DNA of 14,625 bases from an uncultured Bacteroidaceae bacterium (GCA_904501775.1 CAJGCJ010000039.1:1-14625); one strand, 5' to 3'. Positions 5,919 through 14,625 are shown, numbered from the stretch's first letter. The notes: a model not told the origin generated them from the letters alone. Translations and numbers: made by a program.

Positions 5919-7019
5919 TTATTTTAGATTTTCGTGCAGGAACATCTTCAACTGTTCACCGCGCAGACCTGTTGCTATGATATTATTATTCTCGTCGAGC
6001 ACGAGCACTGATGGCACTCCTGTTATGTTGTAAAGGCGTACCACATCGCAGTTCCACCCTTTTAATGATGATACGTTAATCCATGTAAGTCCATCCTTCT
6101 CTATAGCCTTTTCCCAATTTGCCTTATTTGTATCAAGCGATACACCGATAATCTCGAGACCTTTAGGATGATACTCTTCGTACAGAGCCTTCAGAGCAGG
6201 GTTGTTAAGACGACAAGGACCACACCAGCTTGCCCAGAAATCAATTATTTTGATTTTTCCTTTCACTGTGCTCATTGTCACCTCGTTGCCTTTCGCATCG
6301 GGCAAAGTGAAATCGGGGGCTTTGGCACCGCCTTGTGTCTTGGCAAGGCGATCAATTCGCTCCTTTATCATGCGTCCGTACTGCGAGTTCTTTGCACCCT
6401 CGCCCAACGACGCATACATACTCTTTGTCTCCTTGAGAGCCGCATCGCGCATCACTATGTTCGAATATATTGTGTATGCCGATATCACATTATCGTTGTC
6501 GGCAAGAAAGCCTGTTGTAAATTCTCTCAGATAATCCTTCTCGCGTTTGAGAGTATCATTTACAAGGCTTGCGCTGCGGAACTTTCTACTTGAACGGTAA
6601 GCATCGTATGTGGTCTGCAATTCCTCAATCACGGCACGCAGCGAATCGGATTTTCTCATGTGTACAGTGTAAGCGCTGTTCAGCTTACCACCGTTAATGT
6701 AGAAATCCGGGCCATCGCACAAATAGGCCTTGTATGATGTACCGGGTTCGGCAAACAGTGTAAAACCACCCGAGAAACCTTCCACCACAAGCTGTACAAG
6801 GAGAGGCTCATCGGCAACCGCTTTCAGTTCGAATTTACCTTTCTTGAAATCGCAACTGCCCAAAGTATCGGTACTCTCTTCCGAAGAACGCGCAAGCATG
6901 TACAGACGGCCTTTCTTTATGCCATCTATCTTTCCTTTTATGACAATGTCGGCCTCTTGTGCCACAGCAGCCATTGCGCAACACACTATAAGCGACAAAA
7001 AGAGCATAAACTTCTTCAT
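5919..7019 (-). CDS. DUF4369/TlpA-type thiol-disulfide oxidoreductase (first of three)
   Basis: A 366-residue exported protein whose signal peptide ends AAVA before Q21. The N-terminal DUF4369 domain is the clearest of the three (about 22-118: IVIKGKIDGIKKGRLYML ... LFAEPGTSYKAYL). A charged helical linker (about 120-228) leads to the thioredoxin fold, starting APDFTLPDAKGNEV at 234. The catalytic motif is WASWCGPC, C266 and C269, the common TlpA/ResA form, with cis-proline P336 (TGVPSVLV). It probably reduces or exchanges disulfides in the periplasm or at a membrane face. It follows the PKD-like gene by 12 bases. It and the second member share the segment KGW-N after the active-site half (SLKGWNCDVVRLY and PLKGWNSEGVKLF), which supports origin by tandem duplication followed by strong divergence. 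Confidence 0.92.
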   Translation of the reverse strand: MKKFMLFLSLIVCCAMAAVAQEADIVIKGKIDGIKKGRLYMLARSSEESTDTLGSCDFKKGKFELKAVADEPLLVQLVVEGFSGGFTLFAEPGTSYKAYLCDGPDFYINGGKLNSAYTVHMRKSDSLRAVIEELQTTYDAYRSSRKFRSASLVNDTLKREKDYLREFTTGFLADNDNVISAYTIYSNIVMRDAALKETKSMYASLGEGAKNSQYGRMIKERIDRLAKTQGGAKAPDFTLPDAKGNEVTMSTVKGKIKIIDFWASWCGPCRLNNPALKALYEEYHPKGLEIIGVSLDTNKANWEKAIEKDGLTWINVSSLKGWNCDVVRLYNITGVPSVLVLDENNNIIATGLRGEQLKMFLHENLK

Positions 7020-7031
7020 AATCCTTAATTC

Positions 7032-8753
7032 TTAATAAACCATCTTATACATATAGTCGTTCACGAACTGGATATCCTTAATCTCTTCCCACAGATTTCC
7101 TTTGTTATCCTTGTCGTAGAACAGCGGCTCGAACTCGGTGTCAACATCGGCTGATGTTGTGAATTTAATCTCGCCGACAGCACCGTTTGTACCGTTGAAC
7201 ATTACCACATTCATATATAGACCGAGGTCAGCGCTGAAAGGCGAGTTCTCTTCGGTACGGAACTTTATTTTTGTTACATTATAACCTTCAGGTGCTTCAT
7301 AGACCACAAACTTGTCGCCATTGGAGACATTGTAACGGTAAACAGTGTTTCCTTCGGCAAAGAAGAGGTTTGTTGTAGTGAACCACGAGTTATATATTAT
7401 TGTCGACTCGTCAGACGGTGTAAAATTGGTAAGCAGTTGCTCGCTGCTTATCATATATGCAGGGAGAGGCTCGTTCTCTTGAGCGCCGGCACGTTTCATA
7501 ACTTTACTGCCATCGCCATTATCGAGTTTCAACAGTTCATATCGATAGTAGTCTCCTGTCTCCTCGTCCTTGAATATGAAATAGACATTCTGCTGGCTGT
7601 AGTTATCGCGATAGTTTATATAACCCATAACAGCAGTCATATCTGCCGGTGACTTCTGCAACCCTTGGAACTTGACATTAGCATCCAACAACGGGCTTTT
7701 AGAAATATAGTCGGGCTTGATCGAATTTCCTTCGTCCAATGCGAAGCCTGAATCGCGACTTGACGAATAGAGGAAACGGCCGTTCTTTGCATCCCACAAC
7801 AGGAAGCGGTTATGTGTGATTGCAGCAGCTGTTATATAATAATCGGTCTGATGCAACAAATCGGGGTTGTTCTCACAACCCAATCCGGGTTTATAGAGAG
7901 TGTGCAGATGGTTGCCAATATACACTTCGCCATTGTCGGTAAGAACGACTTTGTACATTGTGTAGTTTGACGGATCGCCTGCCTGCACTGTATTCTTATA
8001 TGAGAAGTAGAGGTTCTCGGGTTTGAATATCTGCTGTGCAGTATATTTTACCGCCATACCATGAGGGTTATAACTTCTTGTCTCGCCATTCTGCGCAAAG
8101 ACTGTCAGGGTGCTGGTCACACCGATTTTTGTCAGGTCATCGGGGATATCGATAAAAGTGGTGTATCCGAAGCCTGTGGCATTCTCGTAATGGTTATTAT
8201 CCTTGGTAACCGATTTGATGTCGCTGTATACCTTTGTTTCGTTGCCGATTACCTCAATGTTACCTATCTTACGGTCACCCTCGGCACCATGCATGACAAA
8301 GAGACTGTTCTTGAAGATAGGGCGTGTGGATATCTTGAACGATTCGTAGTGTGACAGGTCGGTTGTACGGTCATATATCTGCAGGAAGATATCGTAAGAC
8401 ATAGGTTTTCCTACAGGAAGGTCAAACTCAAGAAAACCCTTTGTGCAGATTGTATCCCTTACTCCCACACCATTTTCATTGGTATAGGTCCTGTACCAAT
8501 AGAAATCGAGGTCGTCAAGAGTTTTAGAAAGTGTCTGCTCTACAACAACGTCAACACGACGTGTTCTGCTATCCTCTTCAAGGGCCTGCTGCACCTCAAT
8601 CATATTACCTTCGGCCGAGACAACAATGGAAGGAGTGAATGTGACCGATGTAATTTCATTCATAGAATCCAGCCTATAGTCATAGTTGCCTTTGTCCTCG
8701 TAACAACCGGCTAAGAGGAGAAGAGATAATAAAAGTGACGATATTTTTTTCAT
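7032..8753 (-). CDS. PKD-like family lipoprotein (PKD_2-type)
   Basis: A 573-residue lipoprotein. The type II signal is MKKISS, a leucine-rich core and lipobox LAGC with C17. The mature start CYEDKGNYDYRLD is the hallmark N-terminus of the PKD-like lipoproteins that accompany SusC/SusD pairs in Bacteroidales, and the acidic residues after the cysteine fit surface export. Residues about 30-145 form the PKD-like beta domain (FYWYRTY, YDIFLQIYD). From about 148 (KNSLFVMHGAEGDRK) to the end there is a long beta-rich region, with repeated short strands such as NGRFLYSSSRD and NTVYRYNVSNGD that could form a propeller-like fold. No catalytic motif is recognised. Its position between a DUF4843-type gene and thioredoxin genes suggests a ligand-binding accessory subunit of the transporter. 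Gaps are 40 bases upstream and 12 bases downstream. Confidence 0.85.
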   Translation of the reverse strand: MKKISSLLLSLLLLAGCYEDKGNYDYRLDSMNEITSVTFTPSIVVSAEGNMIEVQQALEEDSRTRRVDVVVEQTLSKTLDDLDFYWYRTYTNENGVGVRDTICTKGFLEFDLPVGKPMSYDIFLQIYDRTTDLSHYESFKISTRPIFKNSLFVMHGAEGDRKIGNIEVIGNETKVYSDIKSVTKDNNHYENATGFGYTTFIDIPDDLTKIGVTSTLTVFAQNGETRSYNPHGMAVKYTAQQIFKPENLYFSYKNTVQAGDPSNYTMYKVVLTDNGEVYIGNHLHTLYKPGLGCENNPDLLHQTDYYITAAAITHNRFLLWDAKNGRFLYSSSRDSGFALDEGNSIKPDYISKSPLLDANVKFQGLQKSPADMTAVMGYINYRDNYSQQNVYFIFKDEETGDYYRYELLKLDNGDGSKVMKRAGAQENEPLPAYMISSEQLLTNFTPSDESTIIYNSWFTTTNLFFAEGNTVYRYNVSNGDKFVVYEAPEGYNVTKIKFRTEENSPFSADLGLYMNVVMFNGTNGAVGEIKFTTSADVDTEFEPLFYDKDNKGNLWEEIKDIQFVNDYMYKMVY

Positions 8754-8793
8754 ATTACTGTTTTTCGCTGATGGTTCATACTTTTATTTTGTC

Positions 8794-10131
8794 TCAATCG
8801 ACGTCTACATCGGGAATATCAAACTTTCTTGAATCGGGACGCTTGTCGTTGGCTGCCTTTATCATACGGTAGCACTCTTTCAGACGCTCCTCGCCCGACA
8901 GCTGTTTTACGCCCAAGAGAGATTCGTCCCATCCGAATGCGTCAAGCTCCTTGTCGTACCTGAATGGAAGGATAGAGGCTGCTATGAAGTTCTCGGTTCC
9001 ATCCTCCTTCATCACAGTCTTAAGCATAAACTGATATTTGTCGTCGCTGTATTCACCGAAATATTTCTTTACTATTTCTGCTGTTCCTAATCCGTTAGGA
9101 TCTTCCCACCAGAACGGTATTCTTACATTGTAGTTCACATTGTTTTTCAGTTCTACCCAGAAGAGGTTCTTGTACTCCGAGATAGGGTAATCCATCATTG
9201 CATATCTGTAGTACTCGTTCAACATCTCAAGAACATCCATTCTGTGGAAATTGTCCTTCTCTTCTTCCATCTTCTGCATTGCAGCATCACTTGCAAAAAG
9301 GGCTGCGATGTCTCTTGTGTTAGAGCCACCCAACATTGTGGTGAAACGGCAGAATTTACTTGCAAGGAAGATGCCCAGATATTCTTCGCACTCGCTCCAG
9401 AAATAAGGAACAGTGTAATCGGGGTAGTCGGTCTCTTTAAGTATGGGTATATCCAGCTCTATTGGTTCTTGCGGTTCATTGGCCAACAATGCATTTACTG
9501 AGCTAACATTGAGGCTGATGATAGAGTCGAACACATGTAGTCCTGTATTGCTGTCATAAAGTGTAGTGTAGAATTGGTTGTTGCCTGTATGCTGTGCAAG
9601 GAATCTATGTTTCTCGCGGCTCCAAGCGCCCAGATAGGTCTCAACGTTACTATACCACACCGACGGTTTTTCGTACGATTCGGTTACATAAAGGAACACC
9701 TCGGTCTTGCCTGTTACCCCTGCACCGATATCGCCGCTGCCGTCAAGATATATACATACCGCATAGGTTTCGCCTTCAATTTCGGGACGCTTTACCTTTA
9801 TCTCAATCTCCTTCTCATACTCTTTATTAGAGAAGACAACCTCGTCTATGGCGACACCCGCAGGCAGATAACCCTCTACCTCTTTTGTCTTTACCGCCAA
9901 AGTGCGCTCTTCATCAAAGAGATATCCCAACAGCTTGACCTTCAGGGTCGTTGTAACTGTATCGGGGTTGCCGACGATATAATCGCCGAAGTTAAGAGTC
10001 TTGTTGAAATCGGCTGCATACTCATAATCGAAGTAGGCACCGTTTGCACTTTCGTCAAAGTAATCAGGTTCCACCTTTTCACAAGAGGCAACTGTTATTG
10101 CAAAGAACAACAGCCAAACAATATTTTTCAT
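8794..10131 (-). CDS. DUF4843-type surface lipoprotein of a SusCD locus
   Basis: The ATG at 10131 is chosen because it begins a compact lipoprotein signal, MKNIVWLLFFAITVASC with C17, giving 445 residues. In-frame ATGs at 10146 (MINDYMKN), 10167 (MKYKYSN) and 10185 would add 5, 12 or 18 residues and place charged residues before the signal. The mature start CEKVEPDYFDE is acidic. The first 150 residues show the DUF4843 pattern: GAYFDYEY, a beta-strand series with VTTTLKVKLLGYL, YLPAGVAIDEVVF and a hydrophobic EVFLYVTE. The rest is more helical with many aromatic residues. Function is unknown for the family; by position it would sit with SusD at the outer face and help capture the ligand. The next gene, PKD-like, follows after 40 bases. 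Confidence 0.78.
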   Translation of the reverse strand: MKNIVWLLFFAITVASCEKVEPDYFDESANGAYFDYEYAADFNKTLNFGDYIVGNPDTVTTTLKVKLLGYLFDEERTLAVKTKEVEGYLPAGVAIDEVVFSNKEYEKEIEIKVKRPEIEGETYAVCIYLDGSGDIGAGVTGKTEVFLYVTESYEKPSVWYSNVETYLGAWSREKHRFLAQHTGNNQFYTTLYDSNTGLHVFDSIISLNVSSVNALLANEPQEPIELDIPILKETDYPDYTVPYFWSECEEYLGIFLASKFCRFTTMLGGSNTRDIAALFASDAAMQKMEEEKDNFHRMDVLEMLNEYYRYAMMDYPISEYKNLFWVELKNNVNYNVRIPFWWEDPNGLGTAEIVKKYFGEYSDDKYQFMLKTVMKEDGTENFIAASILPFRYDKELDAFGWDESLLGVKQLSGEERLKECYRMIKAANDKRPDSRKFDIPDVDVD

Positions 10132-10204
10132 ATAATCGTTTATCATATTTGAATACTTATACTTCATAATATAAACCAGTAGCACTTAATATCGCTGTGG
10201 ATTA

Positions 10205-11635
10205 CTAATTCTCAGACTCTTCCTCAGTCCATCCATACTCTATCTCAGAGTCGGGCAACGGGAAGATGAAGTTCTCCTCTACAAGCGAAACCTCGGGACA
10301 ATGCGACAATGCACCTGTGATACCGCGGGTCTTCAGGAACCAGAAATATTGTCCCTCGGCATAGAACTCCTTGCGATACTCTCTGTTCAGAGCCGCAATA
10401 CGCTGTTCATCGGTATCACATACGACATCTTTTGATTTGGAGATACCTCTCTTGTTACGCACCATATTGATGCAGTCTGCAGCTTCGTCGCTATCCTCCG
10501 ACGCTTCGCAAACAATGTAATACATCTCGGGGAGACGTATAAGAGGAATTATTCCGTTGGTGTTCTCAATATACTTCAATGATATTGCATACTGCAGCTC
10601 GTTGTTTCGGCTGAAGGCCGTTCCTTTGGCACGCATATCCTCGCTTTCGGCACCAACCGACTCATATATTGAGTTAAGGGTTGATATGTTCAGATAATAT
10701 TTTGTGTTTATCTTTTCACCTGAAGCGAAATAGTCGGAGAGGTTATCCTCAAGTTCGTGCATGTTCAATCCGAAGATAAGCTCTTTAGAAAGAATGGGGT
10801 CGTTATTGTTATCGCTTTCGAGCACCAGTCCGCAATTCTCAATAACCATTCTGGCATGTATTGCAGCACTGTCCTTCATGCCGGCATAGTTATAGACACG
10901 CGCCAACATTGCATTTATTGCATGATAGTTGCAACGCAGGCTACGTTTGTCGGCATCATTGCCCAAGTCAAGCCCACTCTCGTAGCTCATGCACTCTTTA
11001 GCCTCCTTAAGGTCGTTGATGATGTTGTCTACAATATCCTTTGCAGGCAGCAGCGGCTGTTTAGAATGGTCGGCTACAGTACGGTAGGGCATGCACTTAA
11101 CCTCTTTGGCATCGTCATTCAGGGCATAGTTTGCAGGGCCCCAACCACGCAACAGGTCAAAGTGCAGGAACGCACGCAGGGCAAGAGCCTCGCCTCGTAT
11201 CATATTACGCACTATCGGGTCGGCAAGTACTACATCGCCATTAAGTTCCCACCATTTGAGCAGATTGTTTGCATTGGCAATAACATTATACTGTGCCAGC
11301 CATATATTGGCAAGCGCACCTTTTGTATTGTACGAGCCGCTTGTCTCTCTGTCATAGATATAGACATCGCTACGGCCCGAAGCTCCATCGGGAATCTTGT
11401 CATACAACTGCACAAGCTGGTCGGTGAGACCGAAGCTCAAATTCTTGCCATAGGTATTCTCTTCGGTCATTACGATATACAGGCCGGCAAGAACACTCTT
11501 GTAACCGTTCTCTGTTGTAAACAGTTCTTTCGCCGGAACGTCGGTATTGGGAGCGACATCCAACCAATCGGAGCATGAGACAAGAGAGAACAGACTTGTC
11601 AGACCGACTATATATATAAAAATAATCTTTTTCAT
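10205..11635 (-). CDS. susD-like: SusD/RagB-family outer-membrane lipoprotein
   Basis: A 476-residue lipoprotein that forms the lid of a SusC transporter and binds the incoming ligand. The type II signal has lipobox SLVSC with C21, and the mature protein begins CSDWLDVAPNTDVP, the standard SusD start. Further family marks are FTTENGYKSVLAGLY near 40-54, RGEALALRAFLHFDLLRGWG around 147-166 in the helical TPR-like part, RLPEMYYIVCEASED in the C-terminal half, and the closing FPLPDSEIEYG. The length is at the short side of the family but all landmarks are present. It lies 28 bases after the SusC stop codon, so they are translated from one message and the pair is expected to work together. The ligand cannot be deduced; no carbohydrate-active enzyme lies nearby. 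Confidence 0.93.
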   Translation of the reverse strand: MKKIIFIYIVGLTSLFSLVSCSDWLDVAPNTDVPAKELFTTENGYKSVLAGLYIVMTEENTYGKNLSFGLTDQLVQLYDKIPDGASGRSDVYIYDRETSGSYNTKGALANIWLAQYNVIANANNLLKWWELNGDVVLADPIVRNMIRGEALALRAFLHFDLLRGWGPANYALNDDAKEVKCMPYRTVADHSKQPLLPAKDIVDNIINDLKEAKECMSYESGLDLGNDADKRSLRCNYHAINAMLARVYNYAGMKDSAAIHARMVIENCGLVLESDNNNDPILSKELIFGLNMHELEDNLSDYFASGEKINTKYYLNISTLNSIYESVGAESEDMRAKGTAFSRNNELQYAISLKYIENTNGIIPLIRLPEMYYIVCEASEDSDEAADCINMVRNKRGISKSKDVVCDTDEQRIAALNREYRKEFYAEGQYFWFLKTRGITGALSHCPEVSLVEENFIFPLPDSEIEYGWTEEESEN

Positions 11636-11663
11636 CTTTATACTATCATTATTAAAGCTTTGA

Positions 11664-14625
11664 TTATCTGAACATTATTGACACAGACAGAGTATATGAA
11701 CGTGCAAATGGATAATCGAGTCCGCGTTCCATTCTGATGGGCGAAATGCGGGCAAGGTCATTTGTGGTAAAGTTCAGTGCAAGCACATCCACGCTTGCAT
11801 CACGCAGGAACTTGAAGTTCTCGCCTGTGAATCTGTAACCAATATTCATTGTCGCAAACCTTATTTCGTTATCATCCATGATGAAACGTGTACTTGCAGG
11901 TGTGTTGGCACCGGTGGGGCTGAAGCCTACATACGAGGTCACATCACCGGGTTTCTCCCAACGTCCCTGTCCGGCACGTCTGTCGAGGTTATACGCGACA
12001 TTCTGATTCTCTATTTTGTCTACAAGTGTCTGGTTGTACAGGACACCGCCATATTTGTAAGTAAAACCGAGAGAGCATGAGAGGTCTTTCCAGTTTACGC
12101 TTGTAAAGATAGTTCCGCTCACCTTGGGGTTTGTATCGCCTACAGGCACCTTGTCATTGGCATTCCATACAAAGGTCTTTGTTCCGTCACGCTTCAGGTA
12201 GACCTCTTTACCGGTTACCGGGTCAACACCCAGTGAGCGCACCACATAAAGCGTTGTTGTAGATTCACCTTCGCGATACTGTGGCAACGGTGCTTCGGCC
12301 GACTTCATCTGCTCCTCGTTAACCTTTTTGAGATAGTCCGAGAGCTTACGGATCTTGTTCTGGTTATGGTTGGCGTTGGCACTGACTGTCCAGAAGAACT
12401 GTTTACGCAGATTCTGAACAGCAATAACGTTCAAAGTGGCATCAAATCCCTTATTCTGCAACTCACCGGCATTCATCACCATAGCAGAGAAACCGGTTGA
12501 TGGCGCCAAATCGTAGTTGGTCAACAGCTCTTTTGTGATGTTGTTGTAATAATTGAATGTCATGTTGACACGGTTCTTCCAGAAACCGAAGTCGACAGAC
12601 AAGCTGGTATTATGTGTCTGAGCCCAACCGAGACTGGCATTATTGAGTCCGCTCAAAAGTGCACCAAGAACGGGGAACGAAGAGTAAGGACGCATTGTAT
12701 TCGAGAATGTATAATACTCGATGGCATCCGAGGGGCTGAAATTCTGTTCTCCTGTGACACCGTAGCTTGCACGGAAGACAAGGTTCGAAACATAACCCTT
12801 AATCCACTTCTCGTTATATGCATTCCAACGCGCACCTACCGACCAGAAAGGAACAAGGTCGTGGTTCGCATATCGCGACGAAGCCTCGCCACTCATATTG
12901 AAGTCAACTGAGTAACGGTTGTCGTAGCTGTATGAGAACTGTCCGATCAAACCTATCGAGCGCGAGATATTCTCGGTACCGATGTTGCTCATGTTTGTCT
13001 CCATCTTGTTACCGAAGATGAAATCGTTCATGTGCGGGTCGGGATAACCTGTTGCAGAGAGGTTTACATAATCGTTCTTGTCCTCGCTAATAGTCCAGTT
13101 GGCAAACACACTGAACAGATGTTTCTTGATTACAAGGTTATAGTTGACACCCAAGTTGCTCGACCATGAAGACATATTACCTGTACTCTTGTAATAACTT
13201 CCCTTTCGTGTAAGGTCGTCCTCGAGCTCAAAGCTAGTGTGGTCGGCCGGAAGGAATTTGTCTGTTCCTGCCATACCCCTCGAATAGTTGAGTTGCTCGG
13301 TTATACGAAGATTCTTAAGCAACATATACTCAAGACTGAGACTTGTTGTCATACTGAGGCTGTTTGTCAGATCCTCAATACCTACTGTAGCATCGTAAAG
13401 GGGGTTGGTTATAACAGTACTCTGTCCGCTTACAGTATTGTTGTCAAGAATCTTAAGCTGTTTGCCGTTGGCATCCTCGGGCACATAATAGGGGTTAAGT
13501 CTTGTATATTGCGAGAATGAGCCATAAGGCGAGTTCTTGCTGTCCGACTCGGATAGGCTGACATTGGCACGCATTGTAAACTTCTCTTTCATATATGTCA
13601 TATTGAAGTTCACGCCCTTTGTCTGGTTCTCGGACTCTTTCATGACACCGGGCTGCATTGCGGCATTAATGTCAAGACTATAGCGGAAGACGTCTGTACC
13701 ACCGGCAATACTTGCCGAGTGACGATGTTGAATGGCTGTACGCAATGGCTTTGACAACCAATATGTGTCGACACCACCAAGGACATTACGTCTGTACTTG
13801 TTGTACAGGTTCATGTGGCTCGCATTATTGGGGTTGTAGAGACCTGCTCTCCACTCGGTGTCGAGTTTTGTGGCTGCGTCCATCATGTTGTAGTCGGTGA
13901 GGTCGGGGGTCTGAACTGTCATTGTTCCGCTGTAAGAGACAGACAATGCTCCATCGGGGGCCACCTTTGTCTCTACAACAACGACACCGTTTGCCGCACG
14001 TGAGCCATAGACCGAGGTTGCAGCAGCGTCCTTAAGCACAGTGATGCTTTCGACACGTTCGGGGTCGAGATCGAGTATTCGGCTCATGGGAACAGTAAAT
14101 CCGTCGAGCACGAACAACGGGGTATTGGGACGGCTTGAAACGTTGTCGAGCATAAGATCCATGCTGTTCATCGATTTTGAGCCCAAAGACTGGTCACCAC
14201 GAATCTGGAAATTAGGTTCGGCATTGGGGTCGGAGCCGGTATTGTTATTCTCGATAATCTTGAAACTCGGGTCAAAGAACTGCAAACCCTTAAGAATATT
14301 CGTAGGGTTCATCTTCCTAAGCTCATCACCCTTTACCTCGACATAGTGACCGGTGAAGCTGTTCTTGCTTCGGCGGCTTATACCGGTAACAACAACCTCG
14401 TCAATTTCGATACTGGGTTTCAGCTCAATGAGAAGATTATTCTCGTTCTTAACTATCTGTTTCGACAGAGTCTCATATCCGATATAAGAGATACGTATTG
14501 ACTCTTTCTTATTTAAACGGATACTGAATTTACCATCAATATCAGTCAGACATCCTTTGGCCACTTTATCCTTGCCGGTGCCGTCTGTTATAAGCACAGT
14601 CGCACCTATAAGCGGCTCTTGAGTA
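11664..14625 (-). CDS. susC-like: SusC/RagA-family TonB-dependent outer-membrane transporter, 5' end outside window
   Basis: The reading frame stays open to the window edge, so the signal peptide and first residues are missing; 986 residues are visible. Numbering from the GTG codon at 14597, the carboxypeptidase-D-like regulatory domain covers the start (PLIGATVL just before it, then GCLTDIDGKFSI and ISYIGYETL). The TonB-box-like DEVVVTG follows at 66-72. The plug domain (about 75-212) carries LFVLDG (161-166) and the SusC signature from DPERVESITVLKD (178-190) to YGSRAANGVVVVET (197-210). The remainder is a 22-strand-type beta-barrel with alternating aromatic strands, ending RSYTLSVSIMFR with a terminal aromatic two residues from the end, as usual for barrel assembly. 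With SusD it forms an energised import gate. It is the first visible gene of the operon; its promoter and any regulator lie beyond 14625. Confidence 0.95.
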   Translation of the reverse strand, partial: TQEPLIGATVLITDGTGKDKVAKGCLTDIDGKFSIRLNKKESIRISYIGYETLSKQIVKNENNLLIELKPSIEIDEVVVTGISRRSKNSFTGHYVEVKGDELRKMNPTNILKGLQFFDPSFKIIENNNTGSDPNAEPNFQIRGDQSLGSKSMNSMDLMLDNVSSRPNTPLFVLDGFTVPMSRILDLDPERVESITVLKDAAATSVYGSRAANGVVVVETKVAPDGALSVSYSGTMTVQTPDLTDYNMMDAATKLDTEWRAGLYNPNNASHMNLYNKYRRNVLGGVDTYWLSKPLRTAIQHRHSASIAGGTDVFRYSLDINAAMQPGVMKESENQTKGVNFNMTYMKEKFTMRANVSLSESDSKNSPYGSFSQYTRLNPYYVPEDANGKQLKILDNNTVSGQSTVITNPLYDATVGIEDLTNSLSMTTSLSLEYMLLKNLRITEQLNYSRGMAGTDKFLPADHTSFELEDDLTRKGSYYKSTGNMSSWSSNLGVNYNLVIKKHLFSVFANWTISEDKNDYVNLSATGYPDPHMNDFIFGNKMETNMSNIGTENISRSIGLIGQFSYSYDNRYSVDFNMSGEASSRYANHDLVPFWSVGARWNAYNEKWIKGYVSNLVFRASYGVTGEQNFSPSDAIEYYTFSNTMRPYSSFPVLGALLSGLNNASLGWAQTHNTSLSVDFGFWKNRVNMTFNYYNNITKELLTNYDLAPSTGFSAMVMNAGELQNKGFDATLNVIAVQNLRKQFFWTVSANANHNQNKIRKLSDYLKKVNEEQMKSAEAPLPQYREGESTTTLYVVRSLGVDPVTGKEVYLKRDGTKTFVWNANDKVPVGDTNPKVSGTIFTSVNWKDLSCSLGFTYKYGGVLYNQTLVDKIENQNVAYNLDRRAGQGRWEKPGDVTSYVGFSPTGANTPASTRFIMDDNEIRFATMNIGYRFTGENFKFLRDASVDVLALNFTTNDLARISPIRMERGLDYPFARSYTLSVSIMFR

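Noticed and set aside
9574..10152. A 192-residue open frame opposite the DUF4843-type gene
   Set aside because: It is antisense to a real lipoprotein gene, has irregular composition and no start signals, and is a frame shadow.
10757..11578. A 273-residue open frame on the plus strand opposite the SusD gene
   Set aside because: It lies wholly antisense to a gene with clear family landmarks. Its translation is rich in cysteine, histidine and isoleucine with no recognisable domain, and it has no promoter. It is explained by codon bias of the SusD gene.
14595..14597. GTG as the true start of the SusC-like gene
   Set aside because: The frame stays open to the window edge and the residues just upstream (EPLIGATV) belong to the conserved carboxypeptidase-D-like domain, so the start lies outside the window.
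3569..14625. Polysaccharide utilisation locus of the usual kind
   Set aside because: SusC and SusD are present, but no glycosidase, lyase, sulfatase, SusE/F homologue with a clear starch-binding fold, or hybrid two-component regulator is visible; three thioredoxin-fold genes take their place.

Overview
The window reads as a Bacteroidales chromosome (Bacteroides/Prevotella/Muribaculaceae-like). The grounds are a SusC/SusD pair with associated lipoproteins, DUF4369-thioredoxin proteins, a secreted protein with a short T9SS-type-A-like C-terminal tail, the Bacteroidetes promoter form TTTG-N19-TAnnTTTG before the first gene, and the lack of clear Shine-Dalgarno sequences. The genus cannot be fixed from this sequence.

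Left part, plus strand. Bases 1-166 hold a folded, non-coding element. It has an 11-bp outer inverted repeat, a 5-bp/7-nt hairpin that looks like a tRNA T-arm, a perfect loopless 52-bp palindrome and a small third hairpin, followed by TTTTT. A near-ideal promoter (253-283) then drives fucO, a lactaldehyde/1,2-propanediol oxidoreductase of the iron-type alcohol dehydrogenase family, which ends at a strong hairpin terminator. An AT-rich non-coding stretch of about 350 bases leads to a secreted protein with four Ig-like repeats and a C-terminal sorting-like tail. That gene ends at a long hairpin placed between convergent transcription units.

Right part, minus strand. A single tightly packed gene set runs from the right edge of the window to 3569. 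In transcription order it encodes a SusC-family TonB-dependent transporter (5' end outside the window), a SusD/RagB lipoprotein, a DUF4843-type lipoprotein, a PKD-like (PKD_2-type) lipoprotein, and three DUF4369 + TlpA-type thioredoxin-fold proteins in tandem. Gaps are 7-73 bases. No glycosidase, sulfatase, peptidase or regulator is visible, so this is not a standard polysaccharide utilisation locus. The first three lipoprotein/transporter partners would capture and import a ligand at the outer membrane, and the three thioredoxin proteins would work on a thiol or disulfide chemistry in the envelope. The ligand cannot be read from the sequence.

The most interesting points are the tandem thioredoxin trio, in which the last member has changed CxxC to CxxS, and the folded palindromic element upstream of fucO.
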